From the NCBI GenBank assembly GCA_009617715.1, contig VTFK01000063.1, positions 496,001-560,000 of the forward strand: DNA of 64,000 bases, in the 5' to 3' direction. The translations under genes and the position numbers were made by a program. The notes below the pieces were generated by a model, which saw only the letters and a list, made by a program, of their open reading frames with translations, was not told where the DNA came from and did not search any database. Each line of letters begins with the position of its first letter. The first letter of the stretch is position 1. This DNA comes from Plectrocnemia conspersa. Taxonomy: Eukaryota > Arthropoda > Insecta > Trichoptera > Polycentropodidae. Shown here one piece after another: positions 51,111-62,469 of this stretch.

Positions 51111-52014
51111 CTCGGTTTAAGGAATACAAGTATGCTTGCTTATTTGATTTTGACATGACAATCATAAGATCCTGATGGTATTAAAAGTTTGAAGCAGCTT
51201 TAGCGCAATAAATATATTTTCGACACAAGTCGAATAACAATAACGATCCTTAAAAAAATGAGTCTCTTAAGTACATATTATTACTAACTAGAGACTGATT
51301 ATTATTTCACATTAAAATCTTTGCAACTAATATTTATTATTTATTCTATAGCCTAATAATATAATGATTGAAAGATCATCATATTCCCCTGTTAATTAAA
51401 AAAACTTTCTGAGGCCAATGTTTCAAATCACTACACGTCAAAGCCTTCGACGTCGAGCCTTCAATCATAAACCAACCATCCTCTTAATGATCAAACAATT
51501 TAATGAGGCGCCAATCACAATTTAGCGACCCCACAAAATTGATTGTTTATTCAAATTGAACGCGCACGCGGTGATTAATGATGACCGTTAATACACAACC
51601 ACAACTGATAATCTGGTGTGCTTTTTAATTATCTCATGTCTTGCCCACGGTGTTCGTTTAATAAATGTTTAATGAATTCATTGAGAGATGGCGTTTCGCA
51701 AGATTGTTTAGAAATAACTGGTACAACACATGGACTTTTCGAGATTTATAATTATTATGTAACTGTAATTGACGACACTTGTGTGAAGATTTTTATGCGG
51801 CTGGTAATATAAAGTAACAGGAAAGAGCATGGCAAATGTGGCAAAATAATCATATCACGTAATTAGAACTAATGCACTCACATAAGCATAAAAATAGCTA
51901 CACCAAAAGCACAAGATTGTTTTCTAATCATAACTGAAGAGATCCTTTTTTTTTTACCTAGTATAAATATTTTGTGATAATAGTTTTATTAACTGTACAT
52001 ATTTCTTTATATTC
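51111..52014. other. AT-rich DNA with a small island
   Basis: A block of normal composition at 51400..51680 includes aacgcgcacgcggtgatt, tcaatcataaacc and atgaccgttaat. No long frame apart from 64 codons at 51618..51812 without a domain. The rest is AT-rich. Confidence 0.4.
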
Positions 52015-52640
52015 GCACTAACTTAGATTCCATTTTGGAAAACCTTTTTACCATATCAAATCGACCACTTTTATTGTGTGACAATTTGATCGTTTTCATC
52101 GCCGTGCGTTTATCGCACACACACCGTATAATTCCAACACAACGCATTCTCCAACTCGTCCATTGTTGAGGGGCCTGAATGATTGACAGAGTCATCTCGA
52201 GGATTGAATAAGTCAGATGACCGGACAATGGTCAGTCCGCATTATGTCACTGATTGGATCGCTGGTCAGTCACTGTCAGGGGCGCGCGACTTTGAAACAA
52301 TGACTCCGCTCTTATTTATTTACTCGGTCCTTTTCGCTTCAGATTTAAGCCGCCGATAAGAGTTAAAAACGTCGATGCTCGATCAGTTAACTTCGAAAGT
52401 TAAATTCGGCGTGCGGTGATGAATGAAATAATAATAATAATAATAGCAGTGCAGAGAAACGGTAGTGTCCGGCGGTTGGTTACTTGTGTAGAGAACCTCG
52501 AGCGCTATTATTCGCGGACGATCTCAGTGAGATACCGAGAAGGTGGTTTCCCATCTCCAGAGCCACCCACAGCTGACGATAATTAATAGCTCTGGACGGA
52601 AACGAGTCTTAACGTTTTTTAATGAGAAAAAATAAGAGTA
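52015..52640. promoter_or_regulatory. Large CpG-containing island, possible promoter
   Basis: About 600 bp of normal composition, with cagtcactgtcagggg, gcgcgcgac, ctcttatttatttactcgg, a short AAT repeat near 52436 and then gtgtccggcggttggttac and ctcgagcgctattattcgcg. TCAGT words (52534) resemble arthropod initiators. No convincing coding exon follows in either direction, so a promoter is only a possibility; an enhancer is equally likely. Confidence 0.25.
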
Positions 52641-53644
52641 CAGAGCAGAGGCGTAGCGAGTTGCCGATATGTGATATATTATAATTATTTTAAAAAAAAA
52701 ACTAAAATAGTAAAATGTGAAGAATGGCTATGAAATTAAGTCAGACCTATTATTTATTATTTTTAATACCTATTTAATTAAACACAGACAGAATTTTAAT
52801 ATTAATAACCTAATTATTAAGCTTACTTTAAAATATACAAAGAAAAGATATCGACGAACAGTAAAGCGCCAAACCTGCGCATCAAAATTTACGCAACATT
52901 TACATTTTTTATTAATATCATCATACTCTTCTATTTAAGAAAAACTTTCCCATCACCTCTTAGCGATCGATATCGCTAAACAAGTGTTTTGTATTATTTT
53001 TATATAACGTTACATAGTAGGTTGTGGGGAAAAAGAGAAAAGAAATGCGAGAGAAAAAGAGAGGTATATAGTCCTAATTACAAACTGCTAATCCTCGGCT
53101 TTAAAAATGGAGATTGGCTCGCGTTATTAGACGAGAAACTTGCGATTGCCACGGATGATAGCTGGAACCTTTAAATAATGAGAGCAATATGGTCATATAT
53201 TTTCAAAGGTTATCTCATTCGCTGCGTTGGACGATCTTGTTCGTTATACTTTATTTTAGGCATAATCTCTACCCTTTAATAATGTCTGCCTGCTGGAAAT
53301 CCTTTCGAGAGGCGGCGATATATCCCCAGAGCTACGTATACTATAAAAGTATATATTTATTATTTAAACAATTAAATTTTATTAAAATTAATCATAGAAT
53401 ACCAATAAAAAGATCATGAAATCAAAGCTACAACACGTATTTAATTATTTAAAAAATGATAATATAAGTAAAATATTATTTTTCGATTTCTTTTTCAATT
53501 ACAAATCTGACTATTATGACTTAACAGGTTTCCACAATACATCATGATGTTCATTAAACAAAAAAGTTTTATTGAACATTCATATACAATACATCAACTC
53601 TCAACTCTCTTTTTAGTAAAATAATTCACTTAAATTATAATATT
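52641..53644. other. AT-rich DNA with small higher-complexity patches
   Basis: Short frames at 52717..52938, 52989..53174 and 53189..53419 (plus) have no domain. The patch 53090..53340 is of normal composition. Nothing recognised. Confidence 0.4.
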
Positions 53645-54078
53645 AGATATGCTTAATAAATTAGATAATACGATGTTCTAAAAATTACAAAATAGGGCAA
53701 TAGTATATTCAAGAAATATTAAAGATAAATGTTTTAGTATTAATTTATAAGAAATTTATATACGTTACAAGAGTATTTTAATAAATATTAAGAAAGAAAT
53801 ACAGATATACATAGATTGAATACTAGAAATAAATATAATGTAAGAATAAATAGGTATAAGAAAATGAGTACATCCAGAATATTGTTAGGAGGTGTGAATT
53901 TGTGTAAAAATATTTCTAGGACAATTCGCAAAAATGTAGCAGGTTTCTTCAATGGAATAAAGAAACATTTTTTTTATTCTCTTAATATTTATGTTCCATT
54001 TTATTTCTATGTATGTTTTAATTATATTTGTTTAGTGTATAAACAATTAGCTATATAAGCTAAATAATTGCATTAAAC
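53645..54078 (+). pseudogene. LINE family M, C-terminal ORF and 3' end
   Basis: The 3' portion of a non-LTR retrotransposon. A frame with stops reads FxKLQNRAIVYSRNIKDKC, and then an open stretch (53816..54058) contains NTRNKYNVRINRYKKMSTSR, GGVNLCKNISRTIRKN and FFNGIKKHFF. LQNRAI followed by a YNTR...N block, a GVNLYN-like block and FK..IK..F is the usual order at the C-terminus of many insect LINE proteins. The same end is found at 47604..47845. No YADD motif or 5' part is present. Confidence 0.85.
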
Positions 54079-54269
54079 AAGTAAGTTGCCCAGCACTTCA
54101 CTTCTATTCCACTGTACTAATAACACCAAATTAAAATAATAAATTAGATAAATTGTTTCATACAAAGAAACAACAAATATGAACTCGTCTAACACTCACG
54201 AAGAACCTAATTAAGTAGGCAAAAAAGTAAAAATTCCTATAGGTAGGTTTTGCCAATTCCAAATGCTCC
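54079..54269. other. Intergenic DNA
   Basis: Short stretch between the LINE fragment and the next island; nothing recognised. Confidence 0.5.
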
Positions 54270-54620
54270 ACCCCCTGATCACATGAAAGAATTTTAACGG
54301 TCGATAAAAGGCGGCTAATCCACGTGTTGATATATTAAACGTTAATTGCGGACACACCGCGGAACGGTTAACAGTTAAGAATAATTAACAGCGTCGGATT
54401 GTCACATTGTGATATGTAAACTCACGCCCCATCCTGGTAAGAGGGCAATGGGAAAAGCTTTAAGCTTGACAGTTTCGGGCTGCGCTTATATTTATCGTTC
54501 AACTTTTATGCATGGCAGCTCACTTCTATAATATGTCAAAACGCTAATGAAAGACGTGGGATTCGTTCCAATATCCGATCAGCGTAAATCTAACGTTAAT
54601 TAACTGGATGAGCTAATATA
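54270..54620. promoter_or_regulatory. Higher-complexity island, candidate enhancer
   Basis: Contains ccacgtgttg (E-box), ttaacggtcgataaaagg, several GTTAA(T) words, gtgatatgtaaactcacg, cttttatgcatggc and tcagcgtaaatctaacgtt. No useful frame is open. Function is inferred. Confidence 0.3.
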
Positions 54621-55859
54621 TTATTATTGTATATTTCTACTATGATGAGTGTTTATCATATTTTTATTACTGACTCCTGTAAAAAAAATTATAATTTACA
54701 TACTAATCAATATGCAAATTATAATAAGTAGTGTTTAAGTTTACGGTGTGGCAATATATTTATTTATAGTGTTATTCTACCTATAAAGTATTACGGGTAA
54801 TTACTATTGTAGATAAACGTTTTCCTTATATTCAAAGGTTGTTAACTTAAATGCCTAAGCATATGACAGTTCTTAGAAAGCAAATTACATATGTGAGATA
54901 TACTACCATTGAATCTTTTAAAGATATTTTTTATTTATATGCACAAAATTCTAATTAATCAATTAGTCAAATTTGTTGTTTGATACAGACTTTTTTTAAT
55001 TTCGCATTTTAGATTTCATTTTTCTAATAAAATATTAACATATTAGCTAATAACAAAGAATCGTCAATATGATATATATATAAGCCTAAAAGCTACTGTT
55101 CCAATTTCCTTTTATTCCGAGTCTTCAGTCAGATTTTTTTATTTTTAATGCTCGGCATTTATGCTTCATTGAATATTTTATATGCGTGATAATTTTTTTC
55201 GGTACAGATTTTTAGACATTTTTTTAAGATCTATTTTTTCGAATTAAAGATAAATTCAACAACTTAACTTTCATTCAGTGAAATGTCCGTCGGTCAAATT
55301 TTCCGCCACGAATTTTATGGCGTAACTCTTTGGAAGGCCCTTATACATTTTTACAATCTGCCAATTCCCACGCGGAGCGGTTTTTTTTATCTGATTATTA
55401 ATGTGTTTCTTAATTTAATAAAGCAAAGTTAAAGGGGAACACTTCCAACCCTTCAAGAAACCATATTTTCAAACATCTGTCACAGCTCCACCCTTTTTTA
55501 TGCAGTGGTATAAAGCTACAGCTATTGTACAACATTTAAAAATAATATTTTGTTACAAAAAATCTGTGACCAAAAATAATCATTCGTCAATAAGAATAAA
55601 CTAAACTATAGTGGAATCACACAAAGGCCTTCATTACAAATAAAAAATATCAGGGTTTCCCATAAAAAACACGCAAGTATTCTCCTGTGCATTAAATGAA
55701 TATTTTTTGTTACAAAACGGTCACAGAAAACAATATATCACCGGAAGACAAAAAGCAGCATAAGGCCACAACATTCCTTGGAGATGTCCATCAAGCAAAT
55801 GTCACTTTCAACATATAATAATGTCACTAAGAAGATGATTGCTGTATGATTATGATTGA
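54621..55859. other. AT-rich DNA
   Basis: Mostly AT-rich; the small patch 55275..55390 is of normal composition. The 69-codon minus frame at 55738..55947 runs into repeat X and has no domain. Confidence 0.45.
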
Positions 55860-56190
55860 TCAGTAAGATTTGCAGCCCTGAATACTTAAGCCTGGTCTCC
55901 GTTAAAGAGAGGGGAGACACCAACAGACACTGGAAGAGTCTGGACATAAACGCTCACATCCTGAGAAGGATCAACCTCCGCAATACTATCAATGGAAAAC
56001 CAACCAGAACTCTAAGGATCTTTTACGGACATCATCCCTGCGCCAGGTTCTCTACCACCGCTCAAAGAATAACGATCTCGCCCATCATAGTCTAATAAAA
56101 TTCTCACTAATTTCTACCTGCGTCTTATTGGCTGCGAAGTCACACCCTTCAGGGTTAGAAACCCGAAAAAGCTTTATGAAAATCTATAAA
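55860..56190 (+). repeat. Dispersed repeat X, copy 3
   Basis: The block ggatcttttacggacatcat through ctaccaccgctcaaagaa to ggctgcgaagtcacaccc, then gttagaaacccgaaaaag, matches copies 1 and 2. The left part (agcctggtctccgttaaaga) is not seen in the other copies, so this copy extends X further than they do. A 79-codon plus frame covers it but gives no known protein. No terminal repeats or target duplication are visible. Confidence 0.7.
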
Positions 56191-56689
56191 AATCAGTAAT
56201 ATTCTCAAAAAAGAAAATAAAATTATTTGACAATTTTTAAGAAGCGAAAAACCCAAACCTTCCCTTTTAAGCTTAAGCGTAGAGTTTTATACAGCTATTT
56301 ATAAAATAATTTTAGTATCATATAACGACATTTTACTCATTTCCTTATCATATATCTAAGCTTCTTAGTACTACAGATATACAACACTATTCCTAACGTA
56401 ATTTTCATACAACAGAAACATTGTTTTTATATTTCAGATAGAAAATATAAATGTCAATCTACACGGCTATTTTAATCATACACTGCGAGCAGTTTAGTAA
56501 TAGTTAAAAAAAAAAAATGACATAAACCTTTGAAAATTATCAGTTATGATAAGGTATATAATTTTCTAACAGTATATGATAAAAAATATACATTACAATC
56601 CTTTTGCAATAAATGCAACAAATATAAGATTAATTAAAATACATATACTCTCAAATCCAATACATTGTATTCCAAAAAAAAGTATCTTG
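56191..56689. other. AT-rich DNA
   Basis: Nothing recognised. The start of a frame that continues into the next island (from 56576) is AT-rich here. Confidence 0.5.
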
Positions 56690-57140
56690 AGATCGACCCA
56701 GATCCGTTCAAAGGCGAGCAGATCCGCCCGTAAACCACCCCGGGGTCCCCGAGACCCCGTCATTATTACACAGATAGTTAAAAGTTCAAAAGGCGATCCT
56801 CCTCTCGGTCTCTCGTTGCGTTTCGCGTATACATTTTTTTATCTCTCGGTCGGTAGAGAAGCCGAGGCTGTACCGAGGGCGTTCCCGGCAAACGGACCTG
56901 CACTTAACACTTGTTAAGGCTTCGCCGCTGATGAGTTTGCACATTAAGAAGGCTGCGCCGGTAAACGATCGGTGGATCTTTACGCTTGTAAACACGCGCA
57001 CACAATGGCCGAGTTTAATCATACGCCGGACGGAGTTGCATTATTGATATTTAAGACGATGTGGCACGTCTCACATACACTTAACCCTATGTGGGGCGAG
57101 ACCCTGCATTGGGAAAAGAAGCGTTACGATCCGTGAGAGA
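56690..57140. promoter_or_regulatory. GC-rich island, candidate enhancer or promoter
   Basis: Contains a small GC hairpin (cggggtc...gaccccg), cgatcctcctctcggtctct, gtaaacgatcggtggatctt and atcatacgccggacgga. Frames on both strands (56576..56917 plus, 56786..57022 minus) overlap without domains. Function is inferred. Confidence 0.3.
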
Positions 57141-57859
57141 TTATTCGCGGAATTATGTGAAAATGTGCTATTATGCGAGAGTGATGCAAATAAGGGATAT
57201 AAGAACACTACATAAATTATTGTATGCAACATTGATGGTTAAGAATTTATATAAAATCTGGCCAATTTAATAACTAGTTACTTCAATGCGTTATAATGAC
57301 CTAATAATACATTAATACATACTAATAAAATACACACACACATACCTACAAATAAAAATTCATACAAAAATACATAAAAAAGATTATACATGGTAAACTT
57401 TAAATCAATATAATCACATTTTTCTTGATCAACAACATGGATTTTTACTTTTACTGATTTTTTAACATTTATATCTGTTCTAAAAAAAATTTATTATGGG
57501 TTTAAATATAATAAGCCATAGACTAAAAATAAATAAATAAATTATAATTGTGAAAAAATATTTATCGTTTCCTGATGTACGCTATGAATTTAAAGGACGA
57601 TTTATTTGATGAACCCGATATATATTACACAAGAAAAAATATTTAAAATACAAACATTTTAAAGATTTTATAATAGAGTTAGCAATTTTCGCGTAAAATA
57701 ATAACGATTTAATTTAATGTGTACTTATTATTTTTATTAAATAATCAAAAATTATATGGTTTGTGTATTTAATAAACAAATAAAGATAGACCTATGGTTT
57801 TTAGGGGAACTGTTAAATTTTATACATACATAGTTATTTATAAAAATCGTATCTTGATT
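57141..57859. other. AT-rich DNA
   Basis: Nothing recognised. Confidence 0.55.
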
Positions 57860-58240
57860 GCATCCATTTAACCGCGATCTGACTGAATCAAATATATATT
57901 ATTTATTGCATAGCGTTCCAAAGGAAACGCCCCAGATGAGATTTCATTAATCCATCGTATCCATCATCGACAATTAAATGTCGATTAATAGTCAGCAAAC
58001 CGCATTTTTAATTATGACGTCGTCGAAAGAGTCGCGCGATAGGCTCTTGATTAACTTTCTATTTCGCCAACAGTCAATTGCCATTTTAGATTTACATGAA
58101 TTTTACAAGAAGCAATTAAGATAAACATAATGGCTTCGCGTCGGTGCCGAGCCAGTGTTAACCGATAAGTGAAACCCAATGATATAATTCCTCAGGTGTC
58201 CCTTGCGAACACGCACGGTGTTAATTTGATTTTTTACCCC
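57860..58240. promoter_or_regulatory. Higher-complexity island, candidate enhancer
   Basis: Contains ccattaat and attaatcc homeodomain-like words, aattaaatgtcgattaatag, attatgacgtcgtcg (CRE-like) and gtgttaaccgataagtg. No useful frame is open. Function is inferred. Confidence 0.3.
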
Positions 58241-58520
58241 CTCAATATATGCTAAAAGTGGTTATACATAAGTACACTAACATTAGCCTGAATTTCTTTT
58301 AATAAATTATTAGTAATATTAAAAAAAATTGTATAAACACTATCTACAATATAACGCAAACCTCTTCAATATTCGTATTTATTTATCTAACATACATATT
58401 TTCTAAAATTCACTTATATTTCATTAACGATCAGTTATTTGGACACTTGATTATGCTTTTAGCGAATTCACAACAAAAAAGTGAAATAAGTTCCTCATAA
58501 CAAACCCGAGTATATTATAT
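58241..58520. other. AT-rich DNA
   Basis: Nothing recognised before the LINE fragment. Confidence 0.5.
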
Positions 58521-58600
58521 AAGATTTACCGCAGACGTCATTTACATGTAGAGAGAACCTACACTTGCTCTTAAAAGTGATTCCTAAAGGTTCTGGAATG
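58521..58600 (-). pseudogene. LINE family L ORF fragment
   Basis: On the minus strand this reads LGITFKSKCRFSLHVNDVCG, matching LGITFECKWRFSLHIHDVCD of the larger copy at 62281..63418. At the DNA level the words gagagaacct and aaagtgattcc align. Only about 80 bp remain and neither end of the element is present. Confidence 0.8.
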
Positions 58601-58739
58601 TTCTCACAAATATTTTAAATATACTATACATGGATAATTATTTTAAACAATTTAGCAGGAGCTGATAACACTGCAACTGGTCTACATTTATGGATTCTAG
58701 GAAAGTTCACCGACCACTAATTCCAATTTTTTAAAGTAC

Positions 58740-58905
58740 ATAACCATTTTATTTATCGTTATTATATTTATAAATTATTTAATCCTGCATATTAAGATTT
58801 AAGAATATATTCATACTTAAATTGTTAATAAAATGAAAAAATCATGTTTTCCAAATAACCATGAACTTTATACAGATACTAGAAAATTACCATCATTTTA
58901 TTGTA
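58740..58905 (+). repeat. Dispersed direct repeat, copy 1
   Basis: Shares tatttatcgttatta, gagatttaag or its variant agatttaagaa, tattcatac..., and atcatgttttccaa with 60820..61003 in the same order and orientation. The copies differ in many positions. No coding or terminal structure is seen. Confidence 0.6.
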
Positions 58906-60089
58906 ATCTTAATAGCTAATAATAATACTGCCTTTCGATAATTTTTACTTGAAAGCGCATTCGAGATTATTTTTTTACTATTTACAAATATTCATAAATG
59001 CAAGATTGAAATGTAATATATTATAATACTGTCATGAGAGAATTTTAAATTTGGGTTTAACCAATTCGTTGAATATAATTTGCTTAAAATATAAATGATC
59101 TACTGCATAATTAGAACTAATAAAGTGCTCTTGTAAAAAGGATTTATATAGTAAATATTGCACATCGTAGGCTTTTTTGAACCTGGGAATATCGTGGAGT
59201 TAAAAATATTATTATTTCATATATTGTATATAGAAATACATTGCATTATTTTCAGAATAATATATTACAATAAATTAAAATAATTAAAAAATAATTATAT
59301 TTATACGTAATAAAATAAATGATTTTCCTAAATCTATAAATAAATAAACAACAGAGTAAACGCTTAAAGGTGTGATTTTTATACATACAAGAAATAAAAG
59401 GAGCGGAACATTGCCTTCAAAAGCACCCGCTTTCTAGATAGTACTTTCACAATAAACATTATTATTCAAAGGGACAGATTTTAGTTTCTTGACGCGGCTC
59501 CGTTTGTGTTAAAATTTGTTTGCAAATTAGGGTTGATTATTGCTTTTTCGACATTTAAAATATATTAGACATGAGAAGATATATTGAATGAATGTAAATT
59601 AGTAGCAGTAAATTTAGGTATTCGATCTGGAAATTCAGGCAGAAGCAAAGAAAAAATAAAAAACAACAACAGAACAAGATGAATTACATAAACTTATAGA
59701 TTGTATTATCAGTAATTTGACAACTGGATTTAATGCAGCAAAATAAATAAATAATACATTAAGTTTCATGTGGTTATTCCCATAAGAAAATCTAGAAAAA
59801 GCAGTCTCGAATCAATCCTGAAAATATTTTTTAAAATAGTCCAAATACATTTTCACCAGTAGATATATATTTATACTAGCGAAAATATAATTTAATTGAT
59901 AGGCGCTAATATGCTGCTCTAAAATGTCTATAACCTCGAGTCCAATATTCAAACTATGCCAACTCATCTCTCATGGGGAAAATAAGCGGAAGAATAGTAC
60001 AAACAGATATCGCATCTCACATATTGCTTCATAGTTTGTCTGCATTTCGATAATACATTATGTTTTAAAACTATTATATGGACTTCTAA
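58906..60089. other. AT-rich DNA
   Basis: Nothing recognised apart from a short repeat at 59862 related to 1305..1358 and stop-riddled coding-like fragments near 59560..59760. Confidence 0.45.
59862..59929 (+). repeat. Short dispersed repeat, copy 2
   Basis: Matches 1305..1358, with about 14 additional bases between aaaatataattta and tgctctaaaatgt. Confidence 0.45.
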
Positions 60090-60378
60090 TATAAGAGGGC
60101 TGATCAAAGAACATTCAAACCGAATTTTGGTTAATAGGAGAGCGTAAAAAACAATTATCACTTCTCAGAAGGCAAAAATTTACGTCAAAAGCAATAAAAT
60201 TGTGTCGGCGCTGTCGCAGTGGGAACGCTCGGTAACGAGCGTTCCCACTGTGACGGCGACGGCACGATTTTATTGCTTTTGACGTGAATTTTTGACTTCT
60301 GAGAAGAGATAATTGTTTTTTGCACTCTCCTATTAGGCAAAATTCGGTTTAGATGTACTTAATTCGACTCTCATTATA
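60090..60378. repeat. Long fold-back (inverted repeat), about 117-bp arms or more
   Basis: The sequence folds back around the 4-base loop gtaa at 60232..60235. The arms 60117..60231 and 60236..60350 are complementary with about 12 mismatches in 115 pairs. The similarity continues more weakly outward to about 60090 and 60378. The core is gggaacgctcg/cgagcgttccc. I see no coding sequence and no sure target duplication. It may be a fold-back MITE or a source of double-stranded RNA. Confidence 0.9.
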
Positions 60379-61329
60379 AAAAGTCACTGAGCATCAAAGA
60401 AAACACTACTAATAATCAGGTAAATATTATGAGTAGATATTTTTAATAATTTATAATGCCTAATTAAAATATTTTGAATAAAATATGTCTCAACAGTGGC
60501 TAATTTCTATGTTTATTTGTAGCATGGAAAGGGTTAACTCGCACTTATTATTATTTATTCAAGAAATTACATAACGGTGTTAAAAAATATATAAAATTCA
60601 ATTTTTATCATGAGGTCCGGAAACATCGTTTTCTCAGGGCCAGAGTTCGCTTTTAGCTGCCCTGACTATAATTATTAAAAATTAAATTAAATTAACATAC
60701 AATTGAACAAACATCTAAATATATGATTATATGTATATATATTAATAATTAAAAATAAAATACATATTAAATTAATACATAAAAAAATCATATAGCTGAT
60801 ATTATATATTTCTATACAACCATCCTATTTATCGTTATTAAAATTATGAATTAATCTAATTTTACATGTTGAGATTTAAGAAGATATTCAAAACTAATAA
60901 CTAAATTGATATTCAAACAAAAAAAATCACGTTTTCCAAGTAAAGATACTTGGAAACTTTCCGGATACCATAGTTATGCACAATTTGTCATTCTTTTATT
61001 AACAGATGTGACTTTTGCGCATTTTTAAAGTTTATATAATGATGATGTCTCGAGAATCAGGACAAAAATACGTTTCAGAGGATCAGCAAGACTGACTTCA
61101 CAACCCTTAAAAATCAGGCACAGAAGAACGCCCGTCATCAACTTCTCAAATTTTGATTCTTACAATTGAAGAACCAAGAACAAGATTAAGGAAGCGACTG
61201 AGCGAAAGGCGAAAAAAATTAGGGCTTTCTAGTTTCAATATATTACTTTATGAAAATATTCATACTATATTTAAACTTTTTTCTGTATAAAATATATAAA
61301 TAAAGAAAGTTTACCATGCATATTTTGGT
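60379..61329. other. AT-rich DNA
   Basis: Contains the second direct repeat (60820..61003) and a stretch 61030..61230 of normal composition whose frames are interrupted by stops and that I could not identify. Confidence 0.4.
60820..61003 (+). repeat. Dispersed direct repeat, copy 2
   Basis: The second copy of the repeat at 58740..58905, about 2.1 kb away in the same orientation. The best-conserved words are ctatttatcgttatta and tcacgttttccaa. Confidence 0.6.
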
Positions 61330-61670
61330 TTGTATCCGGTGTAAATGGTATTAAGAGTAGATTCGCGTGTAACGCCATATAGGAGCGCTAATGAAGAACG
61401 GCAGCGGGTTGTTCGTGTGGTTTATATTGTTTCCCATGTTATCTATTCCGCAACCGCATCTTTGGCAGAGGAGGTTTGATGGCGAAATTCTGTACCAGCA
61501 ACATGTAACAATATCCCAACATGGCGAGGGAAAACACAGATAGTCGATAAAGCAAACTTCACATTCGCCGGTGAAGATTTTTGGGGTCGACGCAACAACT
61601 AATACGGTGGTTAGAAAACGTGCAGAAAACGAACATGACTCCCATTTTCTAATCGCTACGTGAAACTGTA
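61330..61670. promoter_or_regulatory. Higher-complexity island
   Basis: A block of normal composition (gtaacgccatataggagcgc, gaagaacggcagcgggttg, attccgcaaccgcatctttg, ggttagaaaacgtgcag). No frame of length is open. Regulatory role is inferred. Confidence 0.25.
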
Positions 61671-62280
61671 ATAGTTTATTTATTTAAAAATAAATAGTAA
61701 TATCATACAAATAATTTAATTTTTAATTTTTTAAAATCTATTTTTAGAGTTTGTAACATAACATATATACAATATATTTTGGTAATACGCCTAAAACATT
61801 TACTGCTTAGTCTTGAACGACTTTAAAATATTAAATCGATCAATATTATAGTTTGTTGTAAAAGCATAATATTTTTAATAATGTATTATAAAACAAGATT
61901 TATAGAAATGATATGAAAAAAAATGTGTAACGCCATTAGATTTATTTTGTGATTTATTTACTGTAGCTTAAAATATGCCTTAAAATCTCATGGATTGGTA
62001 CGGCTTTATAAGACTCAAACGAACAAGCATTTTTTATTCTTACCAAAAAATAATAATAAGCACAAAATGGGTGCCACATCTGTTAACTATTGCTCATAAA
62101 AAGCAACTAAATGCACATTTTTAAACCGTATATTTATAATAAAATATAACTTTGATCTACTGCTACACACCAAAAGTGATATATGCAGAAAAAATTATGC
62201 TCTAATTTTTCCAAAATAGTGTTTCTCTAATTGAAGATTGACTAGAAAGCTTTAATATTTATTTATTTTAGAATAAATTA
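61671..62280. other. AT-rich DNA
   Basis: Nothing recognised up to the 3' end of the LINE. The A/T-rich run just before 62280 is probably the LINE's tail. Confidence 0.5.
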
Positions 62281-62284
62281 AGAC

Positions 62285-62322
62285 CATCGTGGCCTAACAG
62301 GTTACCCCAATGCGCCACGATG
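62285..62322 (-). other. 3'-terminal hairpin of LINE family L
   Basis: The arms catcgtggc (62285..62293) and gccacgatg (62314..62322) pair perfectly around a 20-base loop. Compared with 13313..13348, one stem pair has changed on both sides, keeping pairing. Confidence 0.75.
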
Positions 62323-62469
62323 ATCGAAAACAAATTTAAAATTTACAAAACAAAAAAATAACCGTATATATACATTAATAGAACAATACTTAAAAATAAT
62401 ACACATAACAAAAAATTATAAAATATCAAAATTAAATGACAAACTGGATCAGTTCCTCGTAGCTAACAT

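Noticed and set aside
56576..56917. A 113-codon plus frame
   Set aside because: Half of it is AT-rich junk and half is the GC-rich island; another frame on the opposite strand overlaps it and neither has a domain.
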